From DYEP01 sp040755615 (GTDB lineage: Bacteria; Bacillota; Sulfobacillia; DUSP01; DYEP01): DNA of 64,000 bases. A program made the position numbers and the translations under genes. The DNA lies in NCBI GenBank assembly GCA_040755615.1, contig JBFMAL010000006.1, positions 11,890 through 75,889 of the forward strand. Direction: 5' to 3'. Below are positions 1 through 9,127 of the stretch, one piece after another (positions within the stretch are counted from its first letter, which is position 1; every line of letters starts with the position of its first letter). The notes under the pieces are model-generated. The model searched no databases. It was not told the origin of the DNA and saw only the letters and a program-made list of their open reading frames with translations.

Positions 1-1
1 T

Positions 2-775
2 GGGGGGGTGATTCTGTCCGAGGACGAGACAATAAGCATAATGGTCAATGAAGAAGATCATCTGAGGATTCAGGGACTTTTTTCTGGCATGCAGCTTGAG
101 CCCGCGTGGAAGACCGTAGATGCGGTTGATGATCTTTTTGAGCACAACCTCACATACGCCTTCAGCGCGGAGGAGGGTTATCTTACCTCATGCCCTACCA
201 ACGTCGGGACGGGCATGCGAGCGTCAGTGATGGTACACCTACCTGCTCTGTCAGCTATCAACCAGGTCGGTCAGCTGGCGCCCGTAGTGGCTAAATTCGG
301 ACTTCTCGTGCGGGGGCTCTACGGCGAGGGCACTGAGGCGCTCGGGGATGTTTACCAGATTTCAAACCAGGTCACGTTAGGCATTTCTGAGCAAGATATT
401 ATTTCCAAAGTGCTGGATGTAGCCAAACAGGTGATGCTCCACGAGAGGAAGGCCAGGGAATACTTGATGCAGGAGCAGAAGGTGCAGACGGAGGACAGGG
501 TGGGGCGATCGCTCGGCGTATTGCTTCATTCAAGCCTACTGTCTTCAGACGAAGCGATCTCACACTGGTCGAACATCAAGCTGGGGATAGAAATGGGCAT
601 GATCAAGGGCGTCAGCCGGAAACAGGCTAATCAGCTACTTGTTGCTACCAGAGTCGGCTATATCTCAAGACTCTCCGGGAGAGAACTTACTCCCGCGCAA
701 CGTGACCATCTGAGGGCTGAGACTGTCAAGAAAATACTGAAGTCCGAGCAACATGGAATGGGGGATGTAAGATGA
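2..775 (+). CDS. mcsB: Protein-arginine kinase McsB, 3' part
   Basis: C-terminal part of the phosphagen-kinase-like enzyme that phosphorylates arginines on proteins to mark them for ClpC/ClpP degradation. The 5' end lies outside the window and the frame is open from base 2. The stretch LSEDETISIMVNEEDHLRIQ near the start and the block CPTNVGTGMRASVMVHLP are typical of the kinase active-site region; the C-terminal helices match the McsB end. The stop overlaps the clpC start by four bases (ATGA), so the two are translationally coupled, as in the ctsR-mcsA-mcsB-clpC operon of Firmicutes. mcsA and ctsR would be expected just upstream of the window. Confidence 0.95.
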   Translation, partial: GGVILSEDETISIMVNEEDHLRIQGLFSGMQLEPAWKTVDAVDDLFEHNLTYAFSAEEGYLTSCPTNVGTGMRASVMVHLPALSAINQVGQLAPVVAKFGLLVRGLYGEGTEALGDVYQISNQVTLGISEQDIISKVLDVAKQVMLHERKAREYLMQEQKVQTEDRVGRSLGVLLHSSLLSSDEAISHWSNIKLGIEMGMIKGVSRKQANQLLVATRVGYISRLSGRELTPAQRDHLRAETVKKILKSEQHGMGDVR

Positions 776-3252
776 GACTGAGATATACAAACAGAGCACA
801 TAGGGCGCTTCTCCTCGCTCAGCAGGAGGCCTTGAATCTGAGCCACCCGAGGATAGACACCGAACACCTCCTCCTCGGATTGCTGGCTCAGGGCGAGGGG
901 ATTGCCTACAACGTACTGAAGGAGGTAGGCGTAGATTACCAAGCAGTGTTGGCAGAAGTAACAAAGATGAGTGAAGCACATCCGCAAGGTGCCACCATGC
1001 AGGTTTCGCCTCACCCCAGGCTTACCAAGATAACACAGGAGCTGGCGCCGAAGGAAGCAGCGGCGATGGGGTATAACTACATCGGTACCGAACACCTGCT
1101 GCTTGCTCTCGCCGGAGAAACAGAAGGCTTGGCTTCCAGGATCTTAGAAAAGGCGGGAGCCGGCTACAACAGGCTCAAAGAGATGGTCGCTCAAGCGCTC
1201 GGGCAGCCTCAAACGTCGAATGAGGCGGGTGCGCCCAGGAGAGCAGCTCGCGGAGCTTCTTCTACTCCCAATCTTAATACATTTGGGCGTGACCTGACCG
1301 AACTCGCACGAAACGGCAAACTGGATCCGGTTATCGGAAGAAACAAGGAGATCGAAAGGGTAATCCAGATACTTGCCCGGAGGACCAAGAACAACCCGGT
1401 GCTCATTGGCGACCCCGGTGTCGGGAAGACTGCAATCGCCGAAGGCCTTGCCCAGCGCATTGTGGAAGGCAAAGTTCCCGAAGTGCTGCTGAACAAGCGT
1501 GTTGTAACCCTGGATCTTGCCGGGCTGGTTGCAGGCACGAAATACAGGGGCGAGTTTGAGGAGCGCTTGAAGAAAATAGTTGACGAGATCAGAAATGCTG
1601 AAAACATAGTGCTGTTTATTGATGAAATGCACACTCTGGTAGGAGCCGGAGCAGCGGAAGGCGCAATAGATGCTTCCAACATCTTAAAACCTGCCCTTGC
1701 ACGGGGTGAGCTCCAGTGCATCGGCGCCACTACCATCGACGAATACAGAAAGTACGTAGAAAAGGATGCGGCTCTTGAACGGAGATTTCAGCCCATCAAA
1801 GTGGAAGAACCCACGGTGGAAGAAACTATTGCCATATTGAAGGGGCTGAAGGAGAAATATGAAAGTCATCACAAAGTTGAGATAACGGAGGAAGCGATGA
1901 TTGCTGCGGCCAGACTCTCGGATAGGTACGTTACTGACCGCTACCTGCCGGACAAGGCCATTGATCTGATTGACGAGGCGGCCTCCAAGGTGAGAATGGG
2001 TTCTTTACTGGCACCTCCGAACCTCAAGGATCTCGAAGACAGGATCAGCGAGGTGAGAAAGGAAAAGACCGCAGCCGTAAACGCTCAGGAGTACGAAAAA
2101 GCGGCCAGGCTCAGGGACGAAGAGAGAAGACTCCAGGAAGACCTTGACACGCAGCGCCGCGAATGGGAAAACCAGCGCATGAAATCGAAGTGTGCGGTCA
2201 CCGAGGAAGACATCGCTCAGGTTGTATCCGCATGGACGGGCATACCCGTATCCAAACTGGCCATGGAAGAAACAGAACGGCTCTTGAACATGGAAAAGGA
2301 ACTCCACAGGCGAGTCATCGGGCAGGATGAGGCTGTTGGTGCCGTTTCGCGGGCAATAAGGCGTGCCAGAGCCGGCCTGAAAGACCCAAAGAGGCCGATA
2401 GGTTCATTCATTTTCCTCGGGCCCACCGGCGTGGGGAAGACCGAGCTCGCCAGAGCCCTGGCCGAAGTCCTCTTCGGTGACGAAGATGCCATGGTGCAGA
2501 TCGATATGTCTGAATACATGGAACGCCATACGGTGTCACGGCTCGTAGGGGCACCTCCCGGATATGTAGGGTACGAAGAAGGCGGCCAGCTTACAGAAGC
2601 TGTCAGACGGAGGCCCTATTCCGTCGTACTGCTTGACGAAATAGAGAAGGCGCATCCGGAAGTCTTCAACGTGCTTCTGCAGGTACTGGAAGATGGCAGA
2701 TTGACTGAGGCGAAAGGGCGCACTGTGGATTTTCGAAACACAGTGATCATCATGACATCAAACGTAGGTGCAAACCTCATACGGCGCGAGGCCACCATGG
2801 GTTTCAGGACGGACGCAGACGACAAGCAGAGGTCGTACGAGGTGATGCGCGAGCGGATCCTTGAGGAGGTAAAAAAGACGTTCCGCCCCGAATTTCTGAA
2901 CCGCATCGATGAGCTAATTGTATTCCACTCCCTCACGGAGGAACACCTGTCGGAGATCGTTGATTTGATGCTGTCCCGGGTGAACAAGCGGCTTTCTGAG
3001 CTGGGGCTGACCGTCGAAGTAGATAATGAAGCAAAACAGCTGCTCATAAAGGACGGCTACGACCCCCTCTTCGGTGCCAGGCCGCTGCGTCGCACTATTC
3101 AGCGCATGATCGAAGATCCGCTTTCGGAGGAGGTACTCGAAGGTAAATTCACGGCAGGAGATACAGTGCTTGTTGGAGTAGATGAGAACGGAAAGATTAC
3201 GTTTTCGAAGAAAAGCGGACGCGATACAAATATGAAAGAGGAAGGTCGTTAA
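772..3252 (+). CDS. clpC: ATP-dependent Clp protease ATPase subunit ClpC
   Basis: Hexameric AAA+ unfoldase (826 aa) that feeds substrates, including arginine-phosphorylated proteins, to ClpP in the cytoplasm. Two N-terminal Clp repeats (about residues 1-145) are followed by AAA domain 1 with Walker A GDPGVGKT (about 213-220), a UVR/coiled middle domain (about 420-455, EYEKAARLRDEERRLQEDL), AAA domain 2 with Walker A GPTGVGKT (about 550-557) and the ClpB-type D2-small C-terminal domain. Length is normal for ClpC. It overlaps mcsB by four bases, and radA starts at its stop codon, so the three genes are one transcription unit. Confidence 0.97.
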   Translation: MRLRYTNRAHRALLLAQQEALNLSHPRIDTEHLLLGLLAQGEGIAYNVLKEVGVDYQAVLAEVTKMSEAHPQGATMQVSPHPRLTKITQELAPKEAAAMGYNYIGTEHLLLALAGETEGLASRILEKAGAGYNRLKEMVAQALGQPQTSNEAGAPRRAARGASSTPNLNTFGRDLTELARNGKLDPVIGRNKEIERVIQILARRTKNNPVLIGDPGVGKTAIAEGLAQRIVEGKVPEVLLNKRVVTLDLAGLVAGTKYRGEFEERLKKIVDEIRNAENIVLFIDEMHTLVGAGAAEGAIDASNILKPALARGELQCIGATTIDEYRKYVEKDAALERRFQPIKVEEPTVEETIAILKGLKEKYESHHKVEITEEAMIAAARLSDRYVTDRYLPDKAIDLIDEAASKVRMGSLLAPPNLKDLEDRISEVRKEKTAAVNAQEYEKAARLRDEERRLQEDLDTQRREWENQRMKSKCAVTEEDIAQVVSAWTGIPVSKLAMEETERLLNMEKELHRRVIGQDEAVGAVSRAIRRARAGLKDPKRPIGSFIFLGPTGVGKTELARALAEVLFGDEDAMVQIDMSEYMERHTVSRLVGAPPGYVGYEEGGQLTEAVRRRPYSVVLLDEIEKAHPEVFNVLLQVLEDGRLTEAKGRTVDFRNTVIIMTSNVGANLIRREATMGFRTDADDKQRSYEVMRERILEEVKKTFRPEFLNRIDELIVFHSLTEEHLSEIVDLMLSRVNKRLSELGLTVEVDNEAKQLLIKDGYDPLFGARPLRRTIQRMIEDPLSEEVLEGKFTAGDTVLVGVDENGKITFSKKSGRDTNMKEEGR

Positions 3253-4598
3253 TGGCGAAAGATAGGACACGATTCGTGTGTGCCGTATGCGGGTATGAAT
3301 CACCAAAATGGCTCGGGAGATGCCCTGGTTGCGAAACCTGGAATTCTCTTGAGGAAGAAAGGATAGCCCCTGCTCCCCGGGCAGGGGCCATTACTTCTTC
3401 CGTACAGGCCACAAAGATCGAGGATATAGAAGTAGGGGACGAGATGCGCCTCCAAACAGGAATGCAGGAGGCCGACCGCGTACTGGGCGGTGGTCTGGTT
3501 CCGGGTACTCTGGTGCTGCTCGCCGGAGAGCCCGGCGTAGGCAAGTCGACCCTCCTGCTTCAGAGTGCTGCGCTGCTCTCCAGCCGGGGGAAGCGGGTAG
3601 TATATGTTTCAGCGGAGGAATCCTCCCGGCAGGTGGCATTAAGGGCAAGACGGCTGGGACTTCCCACTTCCGCACTGGTTGTGCTGTCAGAGAACAACGT
3701 AGAATCGATCCTGGCTGCCGTCTTGAAGCAAACTCCCGACCTGGTCGTTATCGACTCTATACAGACTGTGTACGTACCCGACCTGGGCTCGGGCCCTGGG
3801 ACAGTAAGTCAGGTACGAGATGCAGCCACCTGTTTCATGAAGATGGCAAAGGCCAGTGAAATGACGGTTGTACTGTGTGGTCAGGTGACGAAAGAAGGCT
3901 TCCTTGCGGGCCCAAAGGTACTGGAACATATAGTAGACGTAGTTTTATATATGGAGGGCGACAGCTACGGCACGTACAGGCTCCTGAGGTGTACCAAGAA
4001 CAGGTACGGCTCAACAAATGAAGTGGGCGTGTTCCAGATGACGGACAAGGGACTCGAGGAGGTGCGTAACCCTTCCGAGTGCTTTCTTGCTCAAAGGCCA
4101 AAGCAAACCCCTGGCTCAGTTGTTGTACCCTGTGTTGAAGGGACCAGGCCGCTCCTGGTAGAGGTGCAGGCCCTGGTCGGCACGACCCCTTTCCCGTCTC
4201 CAAGAAGAACCGCGACGGGGATAGATCAGGCAAGACTTGCCGTGCTATGCGCTGTTATCGAAAGGAAGGCCGGAGTGCCACTAGCGAACCGGGACGTTTA
4301 TGTTAAAGTGGCGGGGGGGCTTAGGCTCGTCGAGCCTGCCGCAGATCTTGGTATAGCGCTGGCAATTATCTCAAGCAGCCAGGACCGGCCATTGAAGAGC
4401 GATTGTGTGGTACTGGGCGAGGTGGGGCTTGCAGGTGAGGTGCGGAGTGTGACACGGCTTCAGCAAAGGTTGGCTGAATCGAGCAGGCTGGGTTTTCGCA
4501 CCGCGGTGGTCCCGCGCAGAGATCATGATAACCTGATGACCGACATGGCTGTCGTCCCGGTGGCCTCTCTCGTTGAGGCCCTGGAAGTGCTGATCTAG
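3252..4598 (+). CDS. radA: DNA repair protein RadA (Sms)
   Basis: RecA-related ATPase (448 aa) that helps branch migration in recombinational repair. It has an N-terminal zinc ribbon (C10, C13, C24, C27), Walker A GEPGVGKS near residue 92, the RadA-specific KNRYG motif, and a C-terminal Lon-protease-like domain that includes AGGLRLVEPAADLGIALAI. Its ATG overlaps the clpC stop region. In many Firmicutes disA follows radA; here no disA is present and the strand switches to an unknown gene. Confidence 0.96.
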   Translation: MAKDRTRFVCAVCGYESPKWLGRCPGCETWNSLEEERIAPAPRAGAITSSVQATKIEDIEVGDEMRLQTGMQEADRVLGGGLVPGTLVLLAGEPGVGKSTLLLQSAALLSSRGKRVVYVSAEESSRQVALRARRLGLPTSALVVLSENNVESILAAVLKQTPDLVVIDSIQTVYVPDLGSGPGTVSQVRDAATCFMKMAKASEMTVVLCGQVTKEGFLAGPKVLEHIVDVVLYMEGDSYGTYRLLRCTKNRYGSTNEVGVFQMTDKGLEEVRNPSECFLAQRPKQTPGSVVVPCVEGTRPLLVEVQALVGTTPFPSPRRTATGIDQARLAVLCAVIERKAGVPLANRDVYVKVAGGLRLVEPAADLGIALAIISSSQDRPLKSDCVVLGEVGLAGEVRSVTRLQQRLAESSRLGFRTAVVPRRDHDNLMTDMAVVPVASLVEALEVLI

Positions 4599-4687
4599 GT
4601 CACAGAGGAAAGGATGAAAGGCGCGTCAATATCTGCTGGAGCTGGAATAGGTGCGGGGTGCGGGATTCAGTGGCAACTGCCAGTGCA

Positions 4688-5083
4688 TTATGCCAGGTTG
4701 AAAAAGCCCAGTTGCGACAGCTTTTTATCTTCCTTCAGCAGTACGTCATACATATTCAGATCGAGGAGGTTACACAGGGCTGCTATATAAAAAAGGTTGT
4801 TGCCCAGCTCCGACTCGACTATTTCCCGGCAATGTTCGCAGAGGGATCCTTCGAGGTGCGTTTGGACATAATTCCTGAGATCGACGAGCGAGCCTTCTGA
4901 AGGGTATTTCTGTTTGGTGGCCACGATCTTGATGCATCCACATGACGTGACAGCTTTTGATATGGCCCTGTTCACTCGTGCGTTAGATTCCAGAAATTTA
5001 GATAATACGTCAATAATACTCCGGTGCCTGATGAGATACTCTTTAACGTCGTTTTGAAACGCGTCGCAGAGCAAGTCCTTCAT
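4688..5083 (-). CDS. Small conserved protein of unknown function
   Basis: A 131-residue cytosolic protein starting MKDLLCDAF. The ATG at 5083 is preceded by GAGGTG at nine bases; an in-frame GTG four codons upstream is the alternative. It carries two Cys clusters (SCGC in the middle and LCEHCRE further on), suggesting metal or redox chemistry, and a C-terminal helix (NNLFYIAALCNLLDLNMYDV) reminiscent of MazG-like all-alpha proteins. From memory, similar proteins occur next to carD in Peptococcaceae, but I do not know a function. It lies 27 bases downstream of tRNA-Ala on the same strand and probably shares its promoter. Confidence 0.7.
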   Translation of the reverse strand: MKDLLCDAFQNDVKEYLIRHRSIIDVLSKFLESNARVNRAISKAVTSCGCIKIVATKQKYPSEGSLVDLRNYVQTHLEGSLCEHCREIVESELGNNLFYIAALCNLLDLNMYDVLLKEDKKLSQLGFFNLA

Positions 5084-5110
5084 TATTCTGCTCACCTCAC
5101 CGAATTGGCC

Positions 5111-5186
5111 TGGTGGACGGGACGGGATTCGAACCCGCGACCTCCGCCGTGCGAAAGCGGCGCTCTCCCTGCTGAGCTACCCGCCC
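5111..5186 (-). tRNA. tRNA-Ala (anticodon CGC)
   Basis: Full cloverleaf on the minus strand with encoded CCA. The acceptor stem GGGCGGG/CCCGTCC contains the G3-U70 wobble that is the alanine identity element. The D stem is GCTC/GAGC, the anticodon loop TTCGCAC gives CGC (reads GCG), and the T loop is TTCGAAT. Confidence 0.93.
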
Positions 5187-5201
5187 ACAAGCATCGATTC
5201 C

Positions 5202-5230
5202 ATTGTATAACAGGGAATAAACACCGTCAA
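5202..5230 (-). promoter_or_regulatory. Sigma-A promoter for tRNA-Ala
   Basis: On the minus strand, TTGACG (5225-5230) and TACAAT (5202-5207) are separated by 17 bases, about 15 bases upstream of the tRNA 5' end. It would also drive the unknown gene downstream of the tRNA. Confidence 0.8.
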
Positions 5231-5341
5231 GCAAGTGACAGGGGTACTTATTAACACAAATGGCTTGAATTTGGGTTGAGCGCGCGCCTAGGGCTCTACG
5301 TAACCACTGCAAACCAAGTAAAAATAAGGGTTCAAAATGCG

Positions 5342-5370
5342 TTGACAAGACGAAATATGCATGATATAAT
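5342..5370 (+). promoter_or_regulatory. Consensus sigma-A promoter of carD
   Basis: TTGACA (5342-5347) and TATAAT (5365-5370) with a 17-base spacer: both hexamers match consensus exactly. The predicted start, near 5377, gives a carD leader of about 60 bases. Confidence 0.9.
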
Positions 5371-5438
5371 AAACAACTTGACTCCTCAATCCCATTGTGC
5401 TACACTACACATAGGGACTTTGTGAGGGGGCAATTCTC

Positions 5439-5915
5439 ATGTTTAATGTCGGTGACAAAGTAGTGTACCCCATGCATGGAGCCGGGATCATTGAAGCAAT
5501 AGAAGAAAAAGAAATCTTGGGTGAACGCAAGAGCTACTATATAATGAGACTACCTATAGGCGACATGAAAGTAATGATACCTACTGCCAGCGTAAATGAA
5601 GTCGGTTTGAGGCAGGTCATCGGGGAGAGCGATGTGGAGAAAGTGTTCGATATCCTGAGATCAGACAAGACCCGGATGAGTCCGAACTGGAACCGACGGT
5701 ACAGAGCGAACTTGGAGAAGATCAAGACTGGCGATATCTTTGAAGTAGCTGAGGTCGTAAGAAACTTGGTATTACGGGAACGCGAAAAGGGATTGAGTAC
5801 AGGCGAAAGAAAAATGCTGGACAGCGCCAGACAAATCCTCCTCAGCGAGCTGGTCCTGGCAAAGGGAATAGGGGAAGAGCAGGCGAAAGATATACTGAAC
5901 GAAGTACTAGCCTAA
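5439..5915 (+). CDS. carD: CarD/CdnL-family RNA polymerase-binding transcription regulator
   Basis: A 158-residue protein of the CarD_CdnL_TRCF family, which binds the RNA polymerase beta subunit and stabilises open promoter complexes. The N-terminal Tudor-like RNAP-interaction domain (FNVGDKVVYPMHGAGIIEAI, then the strand with MKVMIPTASV) is followed by an all-helical C-terminal DNA-binding part. ATG with upstream GAGGGGG. It is monocistronic: a perfect-consensus promoter precedes it and an intrinsic terminator follows ten bases after the stop. Confidence 0.95.
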   Translation: MFNVGDKVVYPMHGAGIIEAIEEKEILGERKSYYIMRLPIGDMKVMIPTASVNEVGLRQVIGESDVEKVFDILRSDKTRMSPNWNRRYRANLEKIKTGDIFEVAEVVRNLVLREREKGLSTGERKMLDSARQILLSELVLAKGIGEEQAKDILNEVLA

Positions 5916-5924
5916 GCAGCACAG

Positions 5925-5951
5925 CCCGCAAAAAGGCGGGTGAATTTTTTT
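5925..5951 (+). terminator. Intrinsic terminator after carD
   Basis: CCCGC/GCGGG stem (5925-5929 with 5936-5940) followed by a seven-T run at 5945-5951. Confidence 0.85.
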
Positions 5952-6023
5952 CTTTGTGACGGGGAAGATCTGGAAACAAAGCGGGTATTTATAGCATGTT
6001 TAAAATAGGAGACATAAGTGCGC

Positions 6024-6053
6024 TTGAAATACTGACAAGCACTGACTTATAAT
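6024..6053 (+). promoter_or_regulatory. Sigma-A promoter for the yacL-ispD-ispF unit
   Basis: TTGAAA (6024-6029), 18-base spacer, TATAAT (6048-6053), about 40 bases upstream of the PIN/TRAM gene start. Confidence 0.8.
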
Positions 6054-6099
6054 AGTTATGGTCCTGGGCTAACGAGGCAGTTTTCGGAGGTGGTTCCAC

Positions 6100-7200
6100 T
6101 TGAAGCCGCGTGGATTGCGGCTGATCACTACAGGGATAGGGTTGGCTGCAGGTTTAACTTTTGCTTACTACGGCTTGGGTCTGATTGAGAACCTCTTAAG
6201 TCTGGAACTGGGTTTACCGCAGCGCGTGGGCGCGATTACATTAATAACAGTAATAGCTGGACTCATAGGTTTTTTCATCGCGCCAGTCGTTTTAGCAATT
6301 ATCCGCCAGCTTGGCGGGTGGTTCCAGTCCACTCTCCAGAGAACCCCGGTTCAGGATATTGTATCCGGAGCGGTAGGGCTGATTGTGGGTTTGATCATTG
6401 CCAATCTGCTTGGCTCCGCTTTCTCTCGAATACCCGGGCTTGGGCTGATTTTGCCCACAGTGGGCAGTATTGTATTCGGGTATATTGGCATTATCATTGC
6501 TGTAACGAAACGAGACGAACTGATCGGCCTGATTCCTGGCCTGGGCAGGATCAAAGGACGTGACCGTGCCGAACGGCAGCATTCCGGTCAACCCAAGATT
6601 CTGGATACCAGCGTGATCATTGATGGACGAATAGCGGATATCTGCCAAACCGGATTTATCGAAGGTCCTCTAATCATTCCAGGATTCGTTCTTGAAGAAC
6701 TCCGGCACATCGCTGATTCGAGCGATGCATTGAAACGCAATCGCGGAAGACGAGGGCTTGATGTACTTAACCGGATTCAAAAAGAACTGGACGTCCAGGT
6801 ACAGATCTATGATAAGGACTTTTCCGGCCACCTTGAAGTGGATTCAAAATTGGTTAGACTGGCCAAGATCCTCGACGGCAAGGTCATTACCAATGATTTT
6901 AACCTGAATAAGATAGCGGAGCTCCAGGGAGTCAGAGTGCTCAATATCAACGAACTGGCTAATGCAGTAAAGCCTGTGGTTTTACCCGGGGAAGAGATGA
7001 TAGTGCATGTCATCAAGGATGGCAAGGAGTCCGGACAAGGTGTTGCTTACCTGGATGACGGTACGATGATAGTTGTTGATGGAGGGAAAAGGCATATCGG
7101 AGATACAATTGGAGTTCTCGTGACCAGCGTGCTGCAGACCGCAGCCGGAAGAATGATCTTTGCCAAGCCCAAGACCCTCTCGGAGAAAGCGGTACAGTAG
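6100..7200 (+). CDS. yacL: PIN/TRAM-domain membrane protein (YacL type)
   Basis: A 366-residue protein with four N-terminal hydrophobic segments (roughly residues 5-28, 42-70, 86-108, 115-137). A cytoplasmic PIN nuclease-like domain follows from about residue 164 (KILDTSVIIDGRIADI, conserved acidic residues D167 and D173, later ITNDFNLNKIA), then a C-terminal TRAM RNA-binding domain. The family is universal in Firmicutes at this locus; the PIN fold suggests RNA cleavage, but its target is not established. It starts at TTG 6100 with a strong GGAGGTGG. It is cotranscribed with ispD, which begins four bases after its stop. Confidence 0.92.
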   Translation: MKPRGLRLITTGIGLAAGLTFAYYGLGLIENLLSLELGLPQRVGAITLITVIAGLIGFFIAPVVLAIIRQLGGWFQSTLQRTPVQDIVSGAVGLIVGLIIANLLGSAFSRIPGLGLILPTVGSIVFGYIGIIIAVTKRDELIGLIPGLGRIKGRDRAERQHSGQPKILDTSVIIDGRIADICQTGFIEGPLIIPGFVLEELRHIADSSDALKRNRGRRGLDVLNRIQKELDVQVQIYDKDFSGHLEVDSKLVRLAKILDGKVITNDFNLNKIAELQGVRVLNINELANAVKPVVLPGEEMIVHVIKDGKESGQGVAYLDDGTMIVVDGGKRHIGDTIGVLVTSVLQTAAGRMIFAKPKTLSEKAVQ

Positions 7201-7203
7201 GGA

Positions 7204-7890
7204 GTGGCGCTTCAAGTGCGAGTTGCTGCAGTGGTTCCGGCGGCCGGTAAGAGCTCGCGGATGAGGGGTGCAGATAAGATCTTCAGCCTGGTCCTGGGAA
7301 AACCCCTTTTCGTCTGGAGCCTTGAAGCGATGCACCGATGTCCCTGCATCGACGATGTGATCTTGGTCGTGTCCGCCGACCTGGTGGAAACGGCCATTTA
7401 TCTTTGCAGCGAATACGGTTTGTCCAAAGTGAACCGGGTAGTTGCGGGTGGCGATACGAGGCATGATTCAGTTGTAGCGGGCCTTAAATGCGTAAGTCCT
7501 GACACTCACGTCGTCGTTGTCCACGATGCTGCCCGGCCTCTTGCATCGCCTGGGCTGTTTTCGAGCGTGGTGAGAACAGCATTCCACGACGGGGCTGTCG
7601 TGGCAGCCATTCCATGCAAGGATACTGTAAAACACGTCGAGGGTGATACTGTAGTACGTACAATATCCAGGAGTGACCTCCGGCTTGCCCAGACGCCGCA
7701 GGCGTTCAGGCGCGAATTTTTCAATATACTCACACAACCCGGAGATGTAACGGACGAGGCAGCCCTCGTAGAGGCGGCGGGAGGACGAGTCAAGATCATC
7801 CAGGGAGAAGACGAAAACATTAAGGTAACAGTACCTGTTGACCTGGTCATTGTCCAAACCATACTTCTTAAACGGACGGGAGCAGAATGA
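7204..7890 (+). CDS. ispD: 2-C-methyl-D-erythritol 4-phosphate cytidylyltransferase
   Basis: Third committed step of the MEP isoprenoid pathway: CTP + MEP to CDP-ME. The N-terminal nucleotide-binding signature AAVVPAAGKSSRM, the central VVVHDAARPL and the catalytic C-terminal region (ISRSDLRLAQTPQAF, then DEAALVEAAGG) are all present. GTG 7204 is given as start; an in-frame GTG at 7216 has better spacing from GGGAG and would trim four residues. The stop overlaps ispF by four bases. Confidence 0.95.
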   Translation: MALQVRVAAVVPAAGKSSRMRGADKIFSLVLGKPLFVWSLEAMHRCPCIDDVILVVSADLVETAIYLCSEYGLSKVNRVVAGGDTRHDSVVAGLKCVSPDTHVVVVHDAARPLASPGLFSSVVRTAFHDGAVVAAIPCKDTVKHVEGDTVVRTISRSDLRLAQTPQAFRREFFNILTQPGDVTDEAALVEAAGGRVKIIQGEDENIKVTVPVDLVIVQTILLKRTGAE

Positions 7891-8360
7891 GAATAGGAAT
7901 AGGGTACGATATTCACCGGAAGGCGAAGGGCAGGCCCATGGTTCTCGGAGGCATTACGCTAAGTGCTGACGAAGGTCTGCTCGGTCATTCGGACGCTGAT
8001 GTACTGACCCACGCGATCATGGACGCGCTCCTGGGTGCTGCGGGTGAGAGGGATATCGGTACACATTTTCCCAATTCGTCCGAGGCGCTGAGCGGCATAA
8101 GCAGCCTGGAACTCTTAAAGAGGACGGTTTCGATTATTGAGGCCAAGGGGTTTGAGATTTCCAACGTAGACGCGACGGTAATTGCGGAGTCGCCGCGCCT
8201 TGAGCCACACATCCAAGAAATGCGGGAAAAGCTGGCTGCTTGCCTGAAAATACTTCCTGGAAGCGTCGGCATTAAAGCCACCACCAACGAGGGGATCGGA
8301 GACGTAGGCCGTGGTCTGGCTGTTGCCGCCATAGCCGTCGCTCTCCTCCGCCGGGCATAA
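7887..8360 (+). CDS. ispF: 2-C-methyl-D-erythritol 2,4-cyclodiphosphate synthase
   Basis: MEP-pathway cyclase (157 aa) converting CDP-ME 2-phosphate to MEcPP with loss of CMP. Metal ligands are visible in GYDIH (D8, H10) and the GHSDADVLTHAIMDALLGA block, with the signatures FPNSSEALSGISS and TTNEGIGDVGRG. It overlaps ispD by four bases (ATGA). The split ispD and ispF arrangement, not an IspDF fusion, is the usual Firmicute form. Confidence 0.97.
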   Translation: MRIGIGYDIHRKAKGRPMVLGGITLSADEGLLGHSDADVLTHAIMDALLGAAGERDIGTHFPNSSEALSGISSLELLKRTVSIIEAKGFEISNVDATVIAESPRLEPHIQEMREKLAACLKILPGSVGIKATTNEGIGDVGRGLAVAAIAVALLRRA

Positions 8361-8419
8361 ATATCCCTCTCATCGGGTAAAATGGAGTTCAGTTGCCATT
8401 TCTACCCGAAAAGGGGGGT

Positions 8420-9127
8420 ATGAGATTGACCAGGAACTTGCTGTGTGCTGTAGTGGCTCTACTGCTTTTTGGCTTGCCCACACGGGCCAGCGCATCATCC
8501 TGGAGCCAGGACGGGACTATCATGCTGGGTAATCAACCTGTCATTACCCTTTACGGCGACGCAGGTGGACTGACCGTCCGGGAGAGAGCCAGGATAGTAT
8601 CACAGCGCATGAACGCGGTCCTGCTCGAAGACCAACATCCCGTATTTGAAGTCGCTTTTCTGAATAACTCCCTGACCGTAACGGCGAATAACCACCTCAT
8701 AGTTACTGTTGACGAGGAAAGTGCTGCAGTGCTGGGCTTGAGTCTTTCCGATACGGCAGGGACGTGGGCATACCGGCTGGCTGAGGCGACCGGCGGCATG
8801 GTCGGGACCGTGAAAGAAGTCTACGTCACATCTGTATATACGGGCATCGCTTCGTGGTACGGCCCTGGATTTTACGGTAGGAAGACTGCAAGCGGAGAGG
8901 TATTTGACGCCAGGCTGCTGACTGCCGCGCACAGAACGCTACCATTCGGTACACTGGCGCTGGTGACCAACCTGGCCAATGGTATAAACGTGACGGTTAG
9001 GATCAACGACAGGGGGCCCTACATATACGGTAGGACCATCGATCTTTCAGAGAGTGTGGCGCATATGCTCAACATCGCCGATGAAGGCCTTGCGCGCGTC
9101 CGCATAGAAGTCCTTGGCGTTCATTGA
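8420..9127 (+). CDS. RlpA-like double-psi beta-barrel protein, exported
   Basis: A 235-residue secreted cell-wall protein. The ATG at 8420 follows AAGGGGGG and begins a classic signal peptide (LLCAVVALLLFGLPTRASA). The middle region (about residues 30-130) is a domain often seen before RlpA barrels in Clostridia. The C-terminal RlpA/DPBB domain is clear: GIASWYGPGFYGRKTASGE, the HRTLPFGTL block and INDRGPYIYGRTIDLS, keeping the Asp proposed to be catalytic in lytic RlpA proteins. A role in peptidoglycan remodelling is inferred from the family. An in-frame TTG nine codons upstream lacks a ribosome site. Confidence 0.88.
   Translation: MRLTRNLLCAVVALLLFGLPTRASASSWSQDGTIMLGNQPVITLYGDAGGLTVRERARIVSQRMNAVLLEDQHPVFEVAFLNNSLTVTANNHLIVTVDEESAAVLGLSLSDTAGTWAYRLAEATGGMVGTVKEVYVTSVYTGIASWYGPGFYGRKTASGEVFDARLLTAAHRTLPFGTLALVTNLANGINVTVRINDRGPYIYGRTIDLSESVAHMLNIADEGLARVRIEVLGVH

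Noticed and set aside
4658..4900. Plus-strand small frame downstream of radA
   Set aside because: Antisense to the unknown minus-strand gene, which has a better ribosome site and a protein-like sequence.
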